A stretch of DNA of 64,000 bases, from positions 124,001 through 188,000 of the forward strand of contig CAZMTA010000002.1 in assembly GCA_964569085.1 (NCBI GenBank), written 5' to 3'. A program made the translations under genes and the position numbers. Positions 52,591-63,790 of the stretch are shown here, in pieces. The notes beneath the pieces were generated by a model. The model worked only from the letters and a program-made list of their open reading frames with translations. It made no database searches and had not been told where the DNA came from. The first letter of the stretch is position 1; each line of letters opens with the position of its first letter. This stretch comes from JAJCZZ01 sp964569085 (GTDB lineage Bacteria; Gemmatimonadota; Gemmatimonadetes; Longimicrobiales; Gaopeijiaceae).

Positions 52591-54936
52591 ATGAAGAAGC
52601 TCCTCGCGCTCCTGGTCCTCCTCCCCCTCGCCGCCTGCGATCCCGGCACCGGCGCCGACGCTCCCCCGGAGCTGGCCGACTGGGAAGCCCGGGCCGGGCG
52701 GGTCACCATCGTCCGGGACGAGTGGGGGATCCCCCACTCCTACGGGCGGACCGACGCCGACGCCGTCTTCGGCATGATCTACGCCCAGGCGGAGGACGAC
52801 TTCAACCGCATCGAGGTGAACTTCCTCAACAGCCAGGGCCGGCTGGCCGAGGCCGAGGGCGAGGACGCCGTCTGGCGGGACCTCCGCATGAAGCTCTTCA
52901 TCGATCCCGAGGTCATGCGCGGGCACTACGCCGACAGCCCGGAGTGGCTCCGGGACCTCATGGACGCGTGGGCGGCCGGGCTGAACTACTACCTCCACAC
53001 CCACCCCGACGTGGAGCCCCGCGTCTTGGACCGCTTCGAGCCGTGGATGGCGCTCACCTTCAGCGAGGGGAGCATCGGGGGCGACATGGAGCGGCCCTCG
53101 CTGTCGGCGCTCGAGGCCTTCTACGGCGAGGACGGCACGGTGGAGCGGGTGGTGGGGGGCGCGGCGGCGCAGGACCGGGCGGCTTCGGCCGATCCGGCCA
53201 TGGACTCGCCCGTCCGCTTCGCGTCGGCCGATCCCGCCATGGCATCGCCCGCGAACCCCGTCGGCGTCGGCGCCTCGGACCCGGCGGCCGTCTCCGGCCT
53301 CGCCCCCCTGCCGGGCCACGACCCCACCGTCGAGCCCACCGGCTCCAACGGCTTCGCCATCGCCGCCACCAACACCGAGAGCGGCGACGAGACCCTCCTC
53401 CTCATCAACCCCCACACGTCGTTCTACTTCCGCGCCGAGAACCACATGGCGAGCGAGGAAGGGCTGAACGCGTACGGCGCCACCACCTGGGGCCAGTTCT
53501 TCATCTACCAGGGCTTCAACGAGACCGCGGGGTGGATGCACACCTCCACCGGCGCCGACGCCATCGACGAGTACTACTACGACGTCGAGGTCCGGTCCGA
53601 CGGCGTCTACTACCCCTACGACGGCGAGATGCGGAAGATGGAGGAGCGGACGATCACGCTCCCCTTCCGCTCCGGCGAGGGCGGGTCCGGCGAGCGGACC
53701 GTCACGGCCTACTTCACCCACCACGGCCCCGTCGTGCGCGGCGAGGGCACGCGCTGGGTGGCGGTGAAGCTCATGAACGACCCGGTGAACGCCCTCACCC
53801 AGTCGTACCTGCGCACCAAGGCGGCCAACTACGACGAGTTCCTGGAGACCATGCGCCTCCACACGAACTCGTCCAACAACACGGTGTTCGCCGACGCCGA
53901 GGGCAACATCGCCTACTTCCAGGCCAACCACGTGCCCATCCGGAGCACGGAGTACGACTGGGACGAGCCGGTGAGCGGCATGACCTCCGACACCGAGTAC
54001 CAGGGCGTGCACAGCGTGGAGGAGTCGCCGCTGGTGGTGAACCCGGAGACGGGGTGGCTCCAGAACACCAACAACGCCCCCTGGTCCGTGACCGGCGAGG
54101 GCAGCCTCGACCAGGACGCCTACCCGCCGTACATGGACACCTACGGCCAGAACTACCGGGGCGAGCACGCCATCATGGTGTTGGAGGGGCGCACCGACTT
54201 CACCCTCCAGCGCCTCATCGACGCCGCCTACGACAGCTACCTGCCGGCTTTCGAGGACATCGTCCCGGCCCTGGTGGCCGCCTGGGACGCGGCCCCGGAG
54301 GGCGATCCGGCCAAGTCCTCCCTGGAGGGGCCGGTCTCCGTCCTCCGGGAGTGGAACCTCCGCTTCGGCGAGGAGTCGGTCCCCACCTCCGTGGCGGTCT
54401 TCTACGGGGACACCCTGCGCTCCCTGGTGCTCGACGAGGCGCGGGCCGCCGGGACGGACGTGTACGAGTACATGGCCGACGGCGCGTCGGACGACCGGAA
54501 GCTGGAGGCGCTGGCCGCGGCGGTGGCACGGCTGGAGGAGGCCTTCGGGGACTGGCGCACGCCCTGGGGCGAGATCAACCGCTTCCAGCGGCTGACCGGC
54601 GACATCGTCCAGCCCTTCGACGACGCCCGTCCCAGCACGCCGGTGGGCTTCACCTCGGCCCGCTGGGGCTCCCTGGCCGCCTACGGCCAGCGCACCTTCA
54701 ACGGGACGGACCGGATCTACGGCACGCGGGGCAACAGCTTCGTGGCGGTGGTGTCCTTCGGCGACTCCCTCCGGGCGCGGGCCATCACCGCGGGCGGGCA
54801 GAGCGGGGATCCGTCCTCGCCCCACTTCGACGACCAGATCGAGCGCTACGCCACGGGCGACCTCCGGCCGGTGCGCTTCTACCGCCCCGACGTGGACGCC
54901 CACGCCGAGGAGACGTACGTCCCGGGTCGCCGCTGA
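52591..54936 (+). CDS. Penicillin-acylase-family lipoprotein (S45 Ntn hydrolase)
   Basis: 781 residues. Lipobox Leu-Ala-Ala-Cys gives a mature N-terminus at Cys16. The alpha-chain begins WGIPHSYGRTDADAVFGMIYAQAEDD. The nucleophile is Ser252 in GSNGFAIA, exposed by autocleavage, followed by PHTSFYFRAENHM and HHGPVV. Just before the Ser a ~60-residue linker contains the near-duplicated phrases ASADPAMDSP and ASADPAMASP. That linker is probably the excised spacer peptide. Near the end RGNSFVAVVSFGD and SGDPSSPHFDDQ match acylase beta chains. Known members hydrolyse acyl amides such as beta-lactams or acyl-homoserine lactones; the target here is unknown. Confidence 0.93.
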   Translation: MKKLLALLVLLPLAACDPGTGADAPPELADWEARAGRVTIVRDEWGIPHSYGRTDADAVFGMIYAQAEDDFNRIEVNFLNSQGRLAEAEGEDAVWRDLRMKLFIDPEVMRGHYADSPEWLRDLMDAWAAGLNYYLHTHPDVEPRVLDRFEPWMALTFSEGSIGGDMERPSLSALEAFYGEDGTVERVVGGAAAQDRAASADPAMDSPVRFASADPAMASPANPVGVGASDPAAVSGLAPLPGHDPTVEPTGSNGFAIAATNTESGDETLLLINPHTSFYFRAENHMASEEGLNAYGATTWGQFFIYQGFNETAGWMHTSTGADAIDEYYYDVEVRSDGVYYPYDGEMRKMEERTITLPFRSGEGGSGERTVTAYFTHHGPVVRGEGTRWVAVKLMNDPVNALTQSYLRTKAANYDEFLETMRLHTNSSNNTVFADAEGNIAYFQANHVPIRSTEYDWDEPVSGMTSDTEYQGVHSVEESPLVVNPETGWLQNTNNAPWSVTGEGSLDQDAYPPYMDTYGQNYRGEHAIMVLEGRTDFTLQRLIDAAYDSYLPAFEDIVPALVAAWDAAPEGDPAKSSLEGPVSVLREWNLRFGEESVPTSVAVFYGDTLRSLVLDEARAAGTDVYEYMADGASDDRKLEALAAAVARLEEAFGDWRTPWGEINRFQRLTGDIVQPFDDARPSTPVGFTSARWGSLAAYGQRTFNGTDRIYGTRGNSFVAVVSFGDSLRARAITAGGQSGDPSSPHFDDQIERYATGDLRPVRFYRPDVDAHAEETYVPGRR

Positions 54937-54951
54937 GGGGTCGGGGGGCCG

Positions 54952-57900
54952 TCAGCCCCCGCGTCCGTCCCGGGCTTCGGCGAGCTTGGCCGCCACCGCG
55001 GCCGTCAGGCCGTCGGGCGTGAAGGGCTTCTGGAGGAACGCCACCTCTTCGGGGAGGTCCCCCCGCTGCCCCGGGGAGCCTTCGGCGTAGCCCGACACCA
55101 CCACCACCGCGATGTGGGGGTGGCGCTGGAGGACCTGGTCCACCAGGTCCCGGCCGCTTCCGCCCGGAAGCACCAGGTCGGTCACCAGGACGTCGAGCTC
55201 TCCGGCGTGGGCCTTCAGCTCGGACCGCCCCCGAGGCGCGTCGGAGGCGGTCCGGACCTGGTGGCCCGCCCGCTCCAGGATCTTGCGGGAGACCCGGAGC
55301 ACGCTGGGGTCGTCCTCCACGAGGAGGATCCGTCCGGTCCCCACCTCGGGCACGGCGTCGGCGTCGGCGCTCTCCGACATGCTCTCCCTCGGGCGGTCGG
55401 CCGCGGGGAACCGGAGGGTGAACGTGGTGCCCACCCCCTCCTCGCTCTCCACCTGGATGGTGCCGCCGCTCTGGCGGACGATGCCGTAGGAGGTGGCGAG
55501 GCCGAGGCCGCTGCCGCCTTGGTCTCCCCGGGTGGTGAAGAAGGGCTCGAAGATCTGGGCCTGGGTCTCCGGGCTCATCCCGACCCCCGTGTCGGCGATG
55601 TCGAGGCGGACCACCGTACCCGGGGCGAGCACCCGCTCCCCCGGTGAGGGCACGTCGTCCTCGGACACCTCCTCGGACGTCACGCCGATGCGGAGGTGTC
55701 CGCCCTCGGGCATGGCCGCGCGGGCGTTCACGACCAGGTTCATGACGACCTGCTCGAGCTGGCTCGGGTCCACCCGGACCGGGGGGACCCCGTGTCCGAG
55801 CTCGGTCTCGATGACGATGTCCTCGCCCAGGACCCGCTCCAGGAGCTCGTGCATGCTCCCCACGACGGTCCCGAGGTCCACCACCCTCGGCCGCAGGACC
55901 TGCTCCCGGCCGAAGGCGAGGAGCTGGTTCGTGAGGCGGGCCGCGCGGTCCGCGGCGCTCCGGATCACGCCCAGCTCCCGGGCCACCTCTCCGTCCTCGG
56001 GGAGGTCCAGAAGGAGGAAGTCGGCCTGCCCCCGGATCACGGTGAGGAGGTTGTTGAAGTCGTGGGCGATGCCTCCGGCCAGGCGCCCCACCGCCTCCAT
56101 CTTCTGGGCCTGGTGGAGCTGCAGCTCCAGGTTCTTCTCCTCCGTCACGTCCCGGAGGTTGACGACGATGCCGCCCACGCTGGGCTCGTCCACCAGGTTC
56201 TGGGTGCGCGCCTCGACGTGGCGGACCGACCCGTCCTTGTGGAGCATCCGGACTTCCTGCTTGTGGACCGCGCCGGGCGTGCGGAGCACCGGGCGGAACT
56301 CCTCCAGGGCCGCCTCGCGGTCCTCGGGGTGCAGCCGCATGACCCCCGTCGTGCCCACCATCTCCTCCGGGTCGTATCCGAGCATGGCCGTCACCGAGGG
56401 GGACACGTACCGGGTGATCAGGTCCTGGTCCATGATCCCCACCACGTCCAGCGAGCTCTCGATGAGCGCCTGGAAGTGCCGCTCGGTGCGCCGCAGCTCC
56501 TCCCGGGCCTCCGCCCGTTCCGACACGTCCCGTACGACGCTGACGCCACCTCCGTCGATGCCGGCATCGGCGTCCAGGAGGGTGACGGTCTGCTCGGCCT
56601 GGAAGACGGTTCCGTCCCTCCGTCTCATGGGGAAGGTGGCGCGGAAGATCCCCCCGCTCCGGAGCAGCTCGTCTCCCTCCTCCCCGAACCGCCGGAAGTG
56701 CTCCTCGTCCACGTGGAGCTGCAGCGTCGTCCGACCCAGCAGCTCCGCGCGGGACCAGCCGAACATCCGCTCGGCGGCCTGATTGGCCTCCACCACCACC
56801 CGTCGGGCCGCGTCGAGGCCGACGACGAGCACCGCCTCCTCGAGGCTGCTGAAGGTCTGGGCCAGGAGCCGGTTCGTGCGCTCGAACCGGGACACCGCCC
56901 TGCGCTCGGCTGTGATGTCCTCCGCCATCCCTCCCACGCGGAAGACCTCCCCCTCGGCGTCCACCAGCGAGAAGGCCCGCTGGCGCACCCAGCGGACGGT
57001 CCCGTCGTCCCGGAGGACCCGGTATTCGACCTCGTAGGGGGCGCGGTCGCTCCGGGCGAGGAGGCGGGCGAGGCGATCGCGGTCCCCCGGATGGGCGAGC
57101 TGGATCAGGTCCTTCCAGTCCCGGGGGGCGCGGACGGCTCCCATCAGCCGCTCGAAGCCGGAGCTCAGGTAGAGCACCTCGCCGTCCAGGCTGGCGAGCC
57201 AGAAGACCATGTCGGTCTGGATGGCGAGCTGCCCGAACAGCTGGGCGCTGAAGCGCTGGTCCCGGTCGGCCTCCTGGCGCTCCCAGACCCGCCCCAGCTG
57301 GAGGCCGACCTGGCAGAGGATCCGCTCCACCAGCGGGTCGCGGTCCAGGGGCTCGTGGGTGTACAGCTCCAGCACCGCCACCACCCGGTCCCCGGCCAGC
57401 ACCGGCACGCCCAGCCCGGACCGGACCGGAGAGTCTTCCTCCCCGACCCGGAAGAAGGACGGGTCGCTCCCGGCGTCCAGAACCCACTCGGCCTGCCCCG
57501 TGGCACGGACCCGCCCCGGCAGCCCCGCCTCGACGTCCCAGTGGTCCCCGTCGGTGGCTCGACGGAAGGCCTCCAGCCCGGGAACCGCCGGGTCGAGGTA
57601 CCAGACCTCGGCGGAGCGCAGCGCGGCCTCCGCTCCCGGGCCGGCCCTCCAGGCGTGACCCAGGGTGAAGCCCAACGTGCGGCACACGCCGGGCAGCACC
57701 GCCGCCAGGGCGTCGTCGAGGTCCCGGTGCTCGTTGATGGTGACCGTGACGGTATGGAGCAGCTCCAGGAGGCGCGTCTCGCGGCGGGCCTCGGCCAGGT
57801 GCTCCTGGGTGTCGGTGAGGCGCCGGGCGAGGATGCCGGTCACGTCCTGTACGTATCCGGCGAGGACCGGCTCGTCCCCCGTCCCCAGCGCCTGCCCCTG

Positions 57901-58287
57901 CTCGAGCACCCACCGGACCTCTCCGCTCCGCGTCACCAGCCGGTAGGTGGTCCGGAATGGCTCCCCCGCTTCGCGCGCCTCCCGGATGGCCTGCCGGACG
58001 GTGTCGAGATCGGCGGGGTGGACCAGCTCGGCCCAGGAGGTCTCCGCGTTCTCCACCAGGGCGGCGGGAGGGTAGCCCGTGAGGGCCTCGACGTTGGGCG
58101 AGACCGCCAGCATGGTCCAGTGCTCGTCGTCCAGGCATCGGTAGACGACGCCGGGGAGATCGGCCATCAGGCTGTCGAGGACGCTCCGGGCGTCCTCGCC
58201 CCGGAGCGCCGGGTCTCGGTCGGTCACGGGGGAGCCCCCACGGAGAGACGTCGGCTCGGCCACCGCGCGGCGGCCTCGTCGTAACAT
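54952..58287 (-). CDS. Large hybrid sensor histidine kinase (PAS-GAF-PAS-PAS-PAS-HK-REC)
   Basis: 1111 residues from ATG 58287; GTG 58227 is an alternative start. A PAS domain at ~38-155, a GAF domain at ~165-340 (VCRTLGFTLGHAW, GLGVPVLAGDRVVAVLELY), three PAS domains at ~355-475, ~485-600 and ~610-715, the phospho-acceptor His742 in GGIAHDFNN, an ATPase (NLVVNARAAMPEGG, ADTGVGMSP, GSGLGLATSYG) and a C-terminal receiver (ILLVEDDPSV, VTDLVLPGGSG, FLQKPF). No membrane helices. Its kinase core is closely similar to the hybrid kinase at 31787. It is the only regulator in this segment and faces the amidase gene. Confidence 0.94.
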   Translation of the reverse strand: MLRRGRRAVAEPTSLRGGSPVTDRDPALRGEDARSVLDSLMADLPGVVYRCLDDEHWTMLAVSPNVEALTGYPPAALVENAETSWAELVHPADLDTVRQAIREAREAGEPFRTTYRLVTRSGEVRWVLEQGQALGTGDEPVLAGYVQDVTGILARRLTDTQEHLAEARRETRLLELLHTVTVTINEHRDLDDALAAVLPGVCRTLGFTLGHAWRAGPGAEAALRSAEVWYLDPAVPGLEAFRRATDGDHWDVEAGLPGRVRATGQAEWVLDAGSDPSFFRVGEEDSPVRSGLGVPVLAGDRVVAVLELYTHEPLDRDPLVERILCQVGLQLGRVWERQEADRDQRFSAQLFGQLAIQTDMVFWLASLDGEVLYLSSGFERLMGAVRAPRDWKDLIQLAHPGDRDRLARLLARSDRAPYEVEYRVLRDDGTVRWVRQRAFSLVDAEGEVFRVGGMAEDITAERRAVSRFERTNRLLAQTFSSLEEAVLVVGLDAARRVVVEANQAAERMFGWSRAELLGRTTLQLHVDEEHFRRFGEEGDELLRSGGIFRATFPMRRRDGTVFQAEQTVTLLDADAGIDGGGVSVVRDVSERAEAREELRRTERHFQALIESSLDVVGIMDQDLITRYVSPSVTAMLGYDPEEMVGTTGVMRLHPEDREAALEEFRPVLRTPGAVHKQEVRMLHKDGSVRHVEARTQNLVDEPSVGGIVVNLRDVTEEKNLELQLHQAQKMEAVGRLAGGIAHDFNNLLTVIRGQADFLLLDLPEDGEVARELGVIRSAADRAARLTNQLLAFGREQVLRPRVVDLGTVVGSMHELLERVLGEDIVIETELGHGVPPVRVDPSQLEQVVMNLVVNARAAMPEGGHLRIGVTSEEVSEDDVPSPGERVLAPGTVVRLDIADTGVGMSPETQAQIFEPFFTTRGDQGGSGLGLATSYGIVRQSGGTIQVESEEGVGTTFTLRFPAADRPRESMSESADADAVPEVGTGRILLVEDDPSVLRVSRKILERAGHQVRTASDAPRGRSELKAHAGELDVLVTDLVLPGGSGRDLVDQVLQRHPHIAVVVVSGYAEGSPGQRGDLPEEVAFLQKPFTPDGLTAAVAAKLAEARDGRGG

Positions 58288-58398
58288 CGGTCTTGCGCGG
58301 GCTCGGGGGGAAGGGGTGTTCGACCCCTCCCTTCCGTCGCTTCCGGGCCCCGCCTACCTTGGCGCCCCCGTCCGCCCCGCCCCCAGCCCCTCTCCCGC

Positions 58399-59774
<1,376 letters not shown>

Positions 59775-59778
<4 letters not shown>

Positions 59779-60227
59779 GTCCGGCGGGGGAAGCCCGACC
59801 CCGGGTGGGTGGGGGCTCGGGGGACCACCCCCCGTCCGTCGTCGTCGACACCAACGTCTTCGTCGGCGCGGGCTTCTCCCGGAGGAGCGCGTCCGCGGCG
59901 GTGGTGCGGGCCGTCCGGGAGGGGCGCCTGCGCATGCCCTGGACCGACGGGACCCGGGGGGAGATCGAGACGGTCCTCCGGAAGATCCCGCCTCTGGACT
60001 GGGGGCACTTCGAAGACCTGTTCCTCCCCGACGCCCGGGTCTCCGACGCCCCGGAGGAAGGGGGGCTGGAGTGGATTCCGGACCTCTCCGACCGGAAGTT
60101 CGCCGCCCTGGCCCGGAGCGAGGGGGCCGTCCTCGTGAGCAACGACGACCACTTCCTGGCCCGCCGGGACGAGGCGGGCTTCCCCGTGGAGACCCCGGGG
60201 GAGTTCCGCCGGCGCCGCCTGGGCTGA
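59775..60227 (+). CDS. PIN-domain protein
   Basis: 150 residues from ATG 59775, overlapping the amidase stop. A Gly/Pro-rich N-terminus leads into the PIN core VVVDTNVFVGAGF with the first catalytic Asp. The mid Glu lies in GEIETVLRK and the late Asp residues in LSDRKFAALA and VSNDDHFLA. PIN proteins are Mg-dependent ribonucleases, often toxins, but no antitoxin-like small gene is next to it. Coupling to an amidase is unusual for a toxin-antitoxin system. Confidence 0.82.
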
Positions 60228-60255
60228 CCCCCCCCGACCGCCGGGCCCGGACGCA

Positions 60256-60295
60256 CGACGCCCCCGGATCCCGTCGTGGGGACCCGGGGGCGTCG
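60256..60295. terminator. Strong 12-bp hairpin between convergent genes
   Basis: Arms at 60256-60267 (CGACGCCCCCGG) and 60284-60295 (CCGGGGGCGTCG) are perfectly complementary around a 16-base loop. It lies between the PIN stop (60227) and the ankyrin-gene stop (60324). No T tract, but the best stem in the window. Confidence 0.6.
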
Positions 60296-60323
60296 GAAGC
60301 CCGGTGGGGCTACGGTCGCCGCG

Positions 60324-62294
60324 TCAGCAGCTCTGGCAGTTGTGGTTGTTCTTCGACCCCAGGCGCTCCAGGAGCGCCACGGTCTCGGGGAAGGGCGACA
60401 CCCGCTGGACCGGCCCGTTGGCCATGTCCGCCGTGGTCTGGCCGTCCCGGCTCACCACCGTGACGTCGGCGCCCATCTCCACCAGGTAGCGCACCATCTC
60501 GTTGTCGCCCCGGGAGGCGGCGTGGTGGAGCGCGGTGTAGCCGTTGGCGTCCCGCATGTTCACGTCGGCGCCCAGCTCTTCCACCAGGTAGCGCACCGCG
60601 TCCATCCACGCGTCGGGGACGTGGCGGTGGGCGTTCCCCGCGAAGCCCTCGCCGTAGCCCACGCCGGAGGAGGCGTGGATGGGGAAGACGGCCGGATCAC
60701 CCTCCTCCACCGGGGGCAGGCCGGAGGGGTCGGGTTCGGCCTGGGCCACCGAGTCCTGGTGCTCCCAGGCGGTCTTGATGGCCTCGTAGTAGGCGTCGGG
60801 ATCGGCGTTCACCAGGGAGTCGGGGTACTCGGCCTGCTGCTCCTCCGAGAGGTCGCCCCGGGCGGTGCGCAGGGCGGACGCCTTCGCTTCGGCGTCCTTC
60901 TTCTCGAACTCCTCCTCGTCGAGCTGCTCCACCACCTGGAGCCGGTTGTAGTCGTCGAACGACATCATGTTGCCGGCGGTGGTGGGGATGTGGGGATCGG
61001 CCCCGTGCTCGGCCAGGAGGCGCATGGCCGGCACGTCGGTGGCGTAGGCCGCCCGCCAGAAGGCGGTGGAGCCGCGCATGTCCACCAGGCCGCAGTTCCC
61101 GTTCCCGCATCCGGTGTAGACCAGGTACCAGGGGTGCATGCTGATCCGGGCGTCGGGGTCCGCGCCCGCCGCCAGCAGCGCCTCGGCCAGCTCCAGGTAG
61201 CCGGTCTCCTGCAGCCCGCGCTCCTGGGGCTGGGGGTACCGGGTCCGGGGCTGCCACTGGGAGTTGATGGCGGCCCAGAGCGGGGTCACGTCGTTGAGCG
61301 TGGCCGCCAGGTTGGGGTCGGCGCCGTGCTCCAGGAGGTAGACGGCCGCGTCGAACTGGCCGTTGATCGTGGCCATGAGGAGCGGGCTCGTGCCGTCGCT
61401 CTCGGAGACGCGGTTCACGTCGGCCCCGCCCTCCAGCAGCGCCCGCATGCTCTCGGTGTGGCCCTGCCGCACCGCGTGGAGCAGGGGGGTCAGCCCGCCC
61501 TTCTTGAGGATGGTGGGCGGGCCCCGGAAGCGCTCGAAGGGGCTCGGCTCCGGCGGCTCGTCGAGCTCGCCCGACTCGATGATCTCACGGGCCGCCCCGA
61601 TGGCGGCCTTGAGCTCGGACGGGGTGGGCTCCCGCTCGCTGTCCCCCAGGAACGCCTTCAGGAGCTCGTCCCGACGCTTCTCGGCGGCCTGGTAGACGTC
61701 CTCCTGCTCCTCCAGGTCCACCACGTCGGTGGCCAGGTCCGGGTCGGCCCCGGCCTCCAGCAGCACCCGGATGGCGTCGGCCCGGTTCCAGCCCGCCGCG
61801 AAGACCAGCGGCGTCTGGCCCCACTGATGCTCACGGGCGTCGGGGTCGGCCCCCCGCTCCAGGAGGAACCCGATGGAGGCCACGTCCCCGGCGGCGGACG
61901 CCAGGTGGAGCGCCGTGGCGCCGGAGTTGGCCGCGCGGATCTCCACGTCGGCCCCGGCCTCGGCCAGGAGCCGCACCACCTCGGGGCTGCCGGCGCGGGC
62001 CGCCACGTGGAGCGGCGTGTACCCGCCGATGCGGGTGACCGGGTCGAGGTTGGCTCCGGCCTGGATCAGCATGCCCGCCAGGTCGGAGTCGCCGCGCTCG
62101 GCGGCCCAGTGCAGGGCCGTCATGCCGTCGCCCCGGGCCGCGTTCACGTCCGCCCCCTGGGAGAGGAGCGTGCGGACGGCCTCCACGTCGCCGCGCATGG
62201 CGGCATCGGCCACCGGGGAGTCCGGCGGCGACAGCGCCAGCACGGCCAGCACCGCGGCCAGGACCCCCAGGAGGGGGGCGGAACGGAGCCTCAT
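60324..62294 (-). CDS. Exported ankyrin-repeat protein
   Basis: 656 residues with a hydrophobic signal at ~8-23 (LGVLAAVLAVLALS). Two ankyrin blocks: residues ~30-190 (five repeats, TALHWAAERGD, TPLHVAARAGS, TALHLASAAGD, TPLVFAAGWNR) and ~270-415 (TPLLHAVRQGH and onward). A further block at ~560-640 (TALHHAASRGDNEMVRYLV) closes the protein. Between are low-similarity, charged spacers. It ends in KNNHNCQSC with two Cys. The gene is co-directional with and four bases after the DUF1552 gene, so it likely works with it in the periplasm or at the cell surface. Confidence 0.9.
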   Translation of the reverse strand: MRLRSAPLLGVLAAVLAVLALSPPDSPVADAAMRGDVEAVRTLLSQGADVNAARGDGMTALHWAAERGDSDLAGMLIQAGANLDPVTRIGGYTPLHVAARAGSPEVVRLLAEAGADVEIRAANSGATALHLASAAGDVASIGFLLERGADPDAREHQWGQTPLVFAAGWNRADAIRVLLEAGADPDLATDVVDLEEQEDVYQAAEKRRDELLKAFLGDSEREPTPSELKAAIGAAREIIESGELDEPPEPSPFERFRGPPTILKKGGLTPLLHAVRQGHTESMRALLEGGADVNRVSESDGTSPLLMATINGQFDAAVYLLEHGADPNLAATLNDVTPLWAAINSQWQPRTRYPQPQERGLQETGYLELAEALLAAGADPDARISMHPWYLVYTGCGNGNCGLVDMRGSTAFWRAAYATDVPAMRLLAEHGADPHIPTTAGNMMSFDDYNRLQVVEQLDEEEFEKKDAEAKASALRTARGDLSEEQQAEYPDSLVNADPDAYYEAIKTAWEHQDSVAQAEPDPSGLPPVEEGDPAVFPIHASSGVGYGEGFAGNAHRHVPDAWMDAVRYLVEELGADVNMRDANGYTALHHAASRGDNEMVRYLVEMGADVTVVSRDGQTTADMANGPVQRVSPFPETVALLERLGSKNNHNCQSC

Positions 62295-62297
62295 CCC

Positions 62298-63728
62298 TCA
62301 GCCCTCCATGCCGTCGGCGGCGACGTTCACGGCGGATTGGCGCAGCGAGAACTCGCCGGTGGAGTCCCCGAAGTGGTCCATATCCATGCCGAGGCCGTTG
62401 AGGACCGAGAGCATGGCGTTGGCCATGGGCGTCCCGTCGTGGGCCTTGAGGTGGAGGTTGCCCTCCAGCGCCCCGTTGCCCTTGCCCAGGAGGATGAGGG
62501 GGCAGCGACGGTGGTTGTGGACGTTGGCGTCGCCCATGGGGGAGCCCCACATGACCACGCTCTGGTCCAGCAGGTTGCCGCCCTCGACCTCGGTGCTCTG
62601 GAGCTTCTCCAGGAGGTAGGGGAGCTGCCCCACCCGGTACTGGCAGATCTTGTTGAAGTCGAGGATCGCCTCCTCCCGGTTCCCGTGGTGCGAGGCCGGG
62701 TGGAAGGGCCGATCCGAGCCGCTCTCGGGGAAGACCCGGTTCTGGGAGTCCCGCCCGGTCTTGAAGGAGATGACGCGGGTCATGTCCGTCTGGAGGGCCA
62801 GCACCTGGAGGTCGAAGAGGATCTCCATGTGCTCGCCGAACGAGTCGGGCACGCCCCGGGGCGCCTCGGGCATGTCCCGCGGGTCCCCGGTGGAGTTCTG
62901 GGCCTCCACCATCTCGATGCGGCGCTCGATCTCCCGGACGTTGTCCAGGTAGCGCTCCATGCGCCGCTGGTCCTCGGCGCCCAGGGAGCGCATGAACGAG
63001 TTGATGTCGCTGGAGATCCAGGAGAGGATGCTACGCCGCGAGGCGCGGCGCTCGGCCCGCTCCGCGGGGTTGGCGCCCACGCCGAAGAGCATGTCGAAGG
63101 CCACCCGCGGGTCCCGCACCATGGGGAGCGGCTCGTTGGGCGAGGCCCAGGAGAGCGAGTCCGTGTAGGCGCAGGAATAGTTGTAGGTGCACCCGCCGGC
63201 CTGGTCGAGCTGCTCGATGCAGAACTGCATGGAGGGCAGCGGCGTGTCCTGCCCGAAGCGCTGGGCGTAGAGCTGGTCCATGGACGTGCCGACGAAGATG
63301 TCGGAGCCCTGGGTCTGCTTGGGGTGGGACTGGGTGAGGAAGACCGCGCTGGACCGGAAGTGGTCCCCGCCGATCTCCGACGGCGCGAAGGCCTCGGCCA
63401 TGCGCACGTCGGTGTTGCTGATGACCGTGAGGTGGTCCTGCCACGGCTTCAGCGAGGACAGGGCGCTCTCCTCGAGGATCTCGAAGTCCTTGCCCGTCGT
63501 GGCCGGGGCGTACAGGTGCTGGGTCGCGCCCCAGTCGTTGCAGCCCGCCAGCCCGTGGACCTCCTCGATGGCGATGAAGCGCGTGGCGCCGGGCTCCATG
63601 AGCTTCCGGGTGGCGGCGCCGAGCTTCCCGGCGGGGACCATCGCGTCCAGGAGGGGGAGCGCCAGCGTGGCGCCCATGCCCCGGAGGAAGTGCCGCCGCT
63701 CGATGTGGGTTCCGGTGATGAAGTTCAT
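62298..63728 (-). CDS. DUF1552-family protein with twin-arginine signal
   Basis: 476 residues. Arg11-Arg12-His-Phe-Leu-Arg-Gly17 is a Tat motif followed by a hydrophobic stretch ending near Ala-Gly-Lys. The family core is recognised by HLTVISNTDVRM-like text, HFRSSAVFLTQSHPKQ, FDMLFGVG and VVMWGSPMGDANVHNHRRCP. Proteins of this family are typically encoded beside DUF1587/1588/1592/1595/1585 proteins; no biochemical function is established. It starts 63 bp after the DUF1585-protein stop. Confidence 0.92.
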   Translation of the reverse strand: MNFITGTHIERRHFLRGMGATLALPLLDAMVPAGKLGAATRKLMEPGATRFIAIEEVHGLAGCNDWGATQHLYAPATTGKDFEILEESALSSLKPWQDHLTVISNTDVRMAEAFAPSEIGGDHFRSSAVFLTQSHPKQTQGSDIFVGTSMDQLYAQRFGQDTPLPSMQFCIEQLDQAGGCTYNYSCAYTDSLSWASPNEPLPMVRDPRVAFDMLFGVGANPAERAERRASRRSILSWISSDINSFMRSLGAEDQRRMERYLDNVREIERRIEMVEAQNSTGDPRDMPEAPRGVPDSFGEHMEILFDLQVLALQTDMTRVISFKTGRDSQNRVFPESGSDRPFHPASHHGNREEAILDFNKICQYRVGQLPYLLEKLQSTEVEGGNLLDQSVVMWGSPMGDANVHNHRRCPLILLGKGNGALEGNLHLKAHDGTPMANAMLSVLNGLGMDMDHFGDSTGEFSLRQSAVNVAADGMEG

Positions 63729-63790
63729 GGTGATCGGTCTCCTCGGGAGGGGTGCTGCCGTATCGCTGCTCGCGTGCGGGGTGTCGGGTT

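Noticed and set aside
60324..62294. Ankyrin repeats as a DNA repeat or CRISPR-like array
   Set aside because: The repetition is at protein level; spacing and sequence are irregular in DNA and the frame is open throughout.
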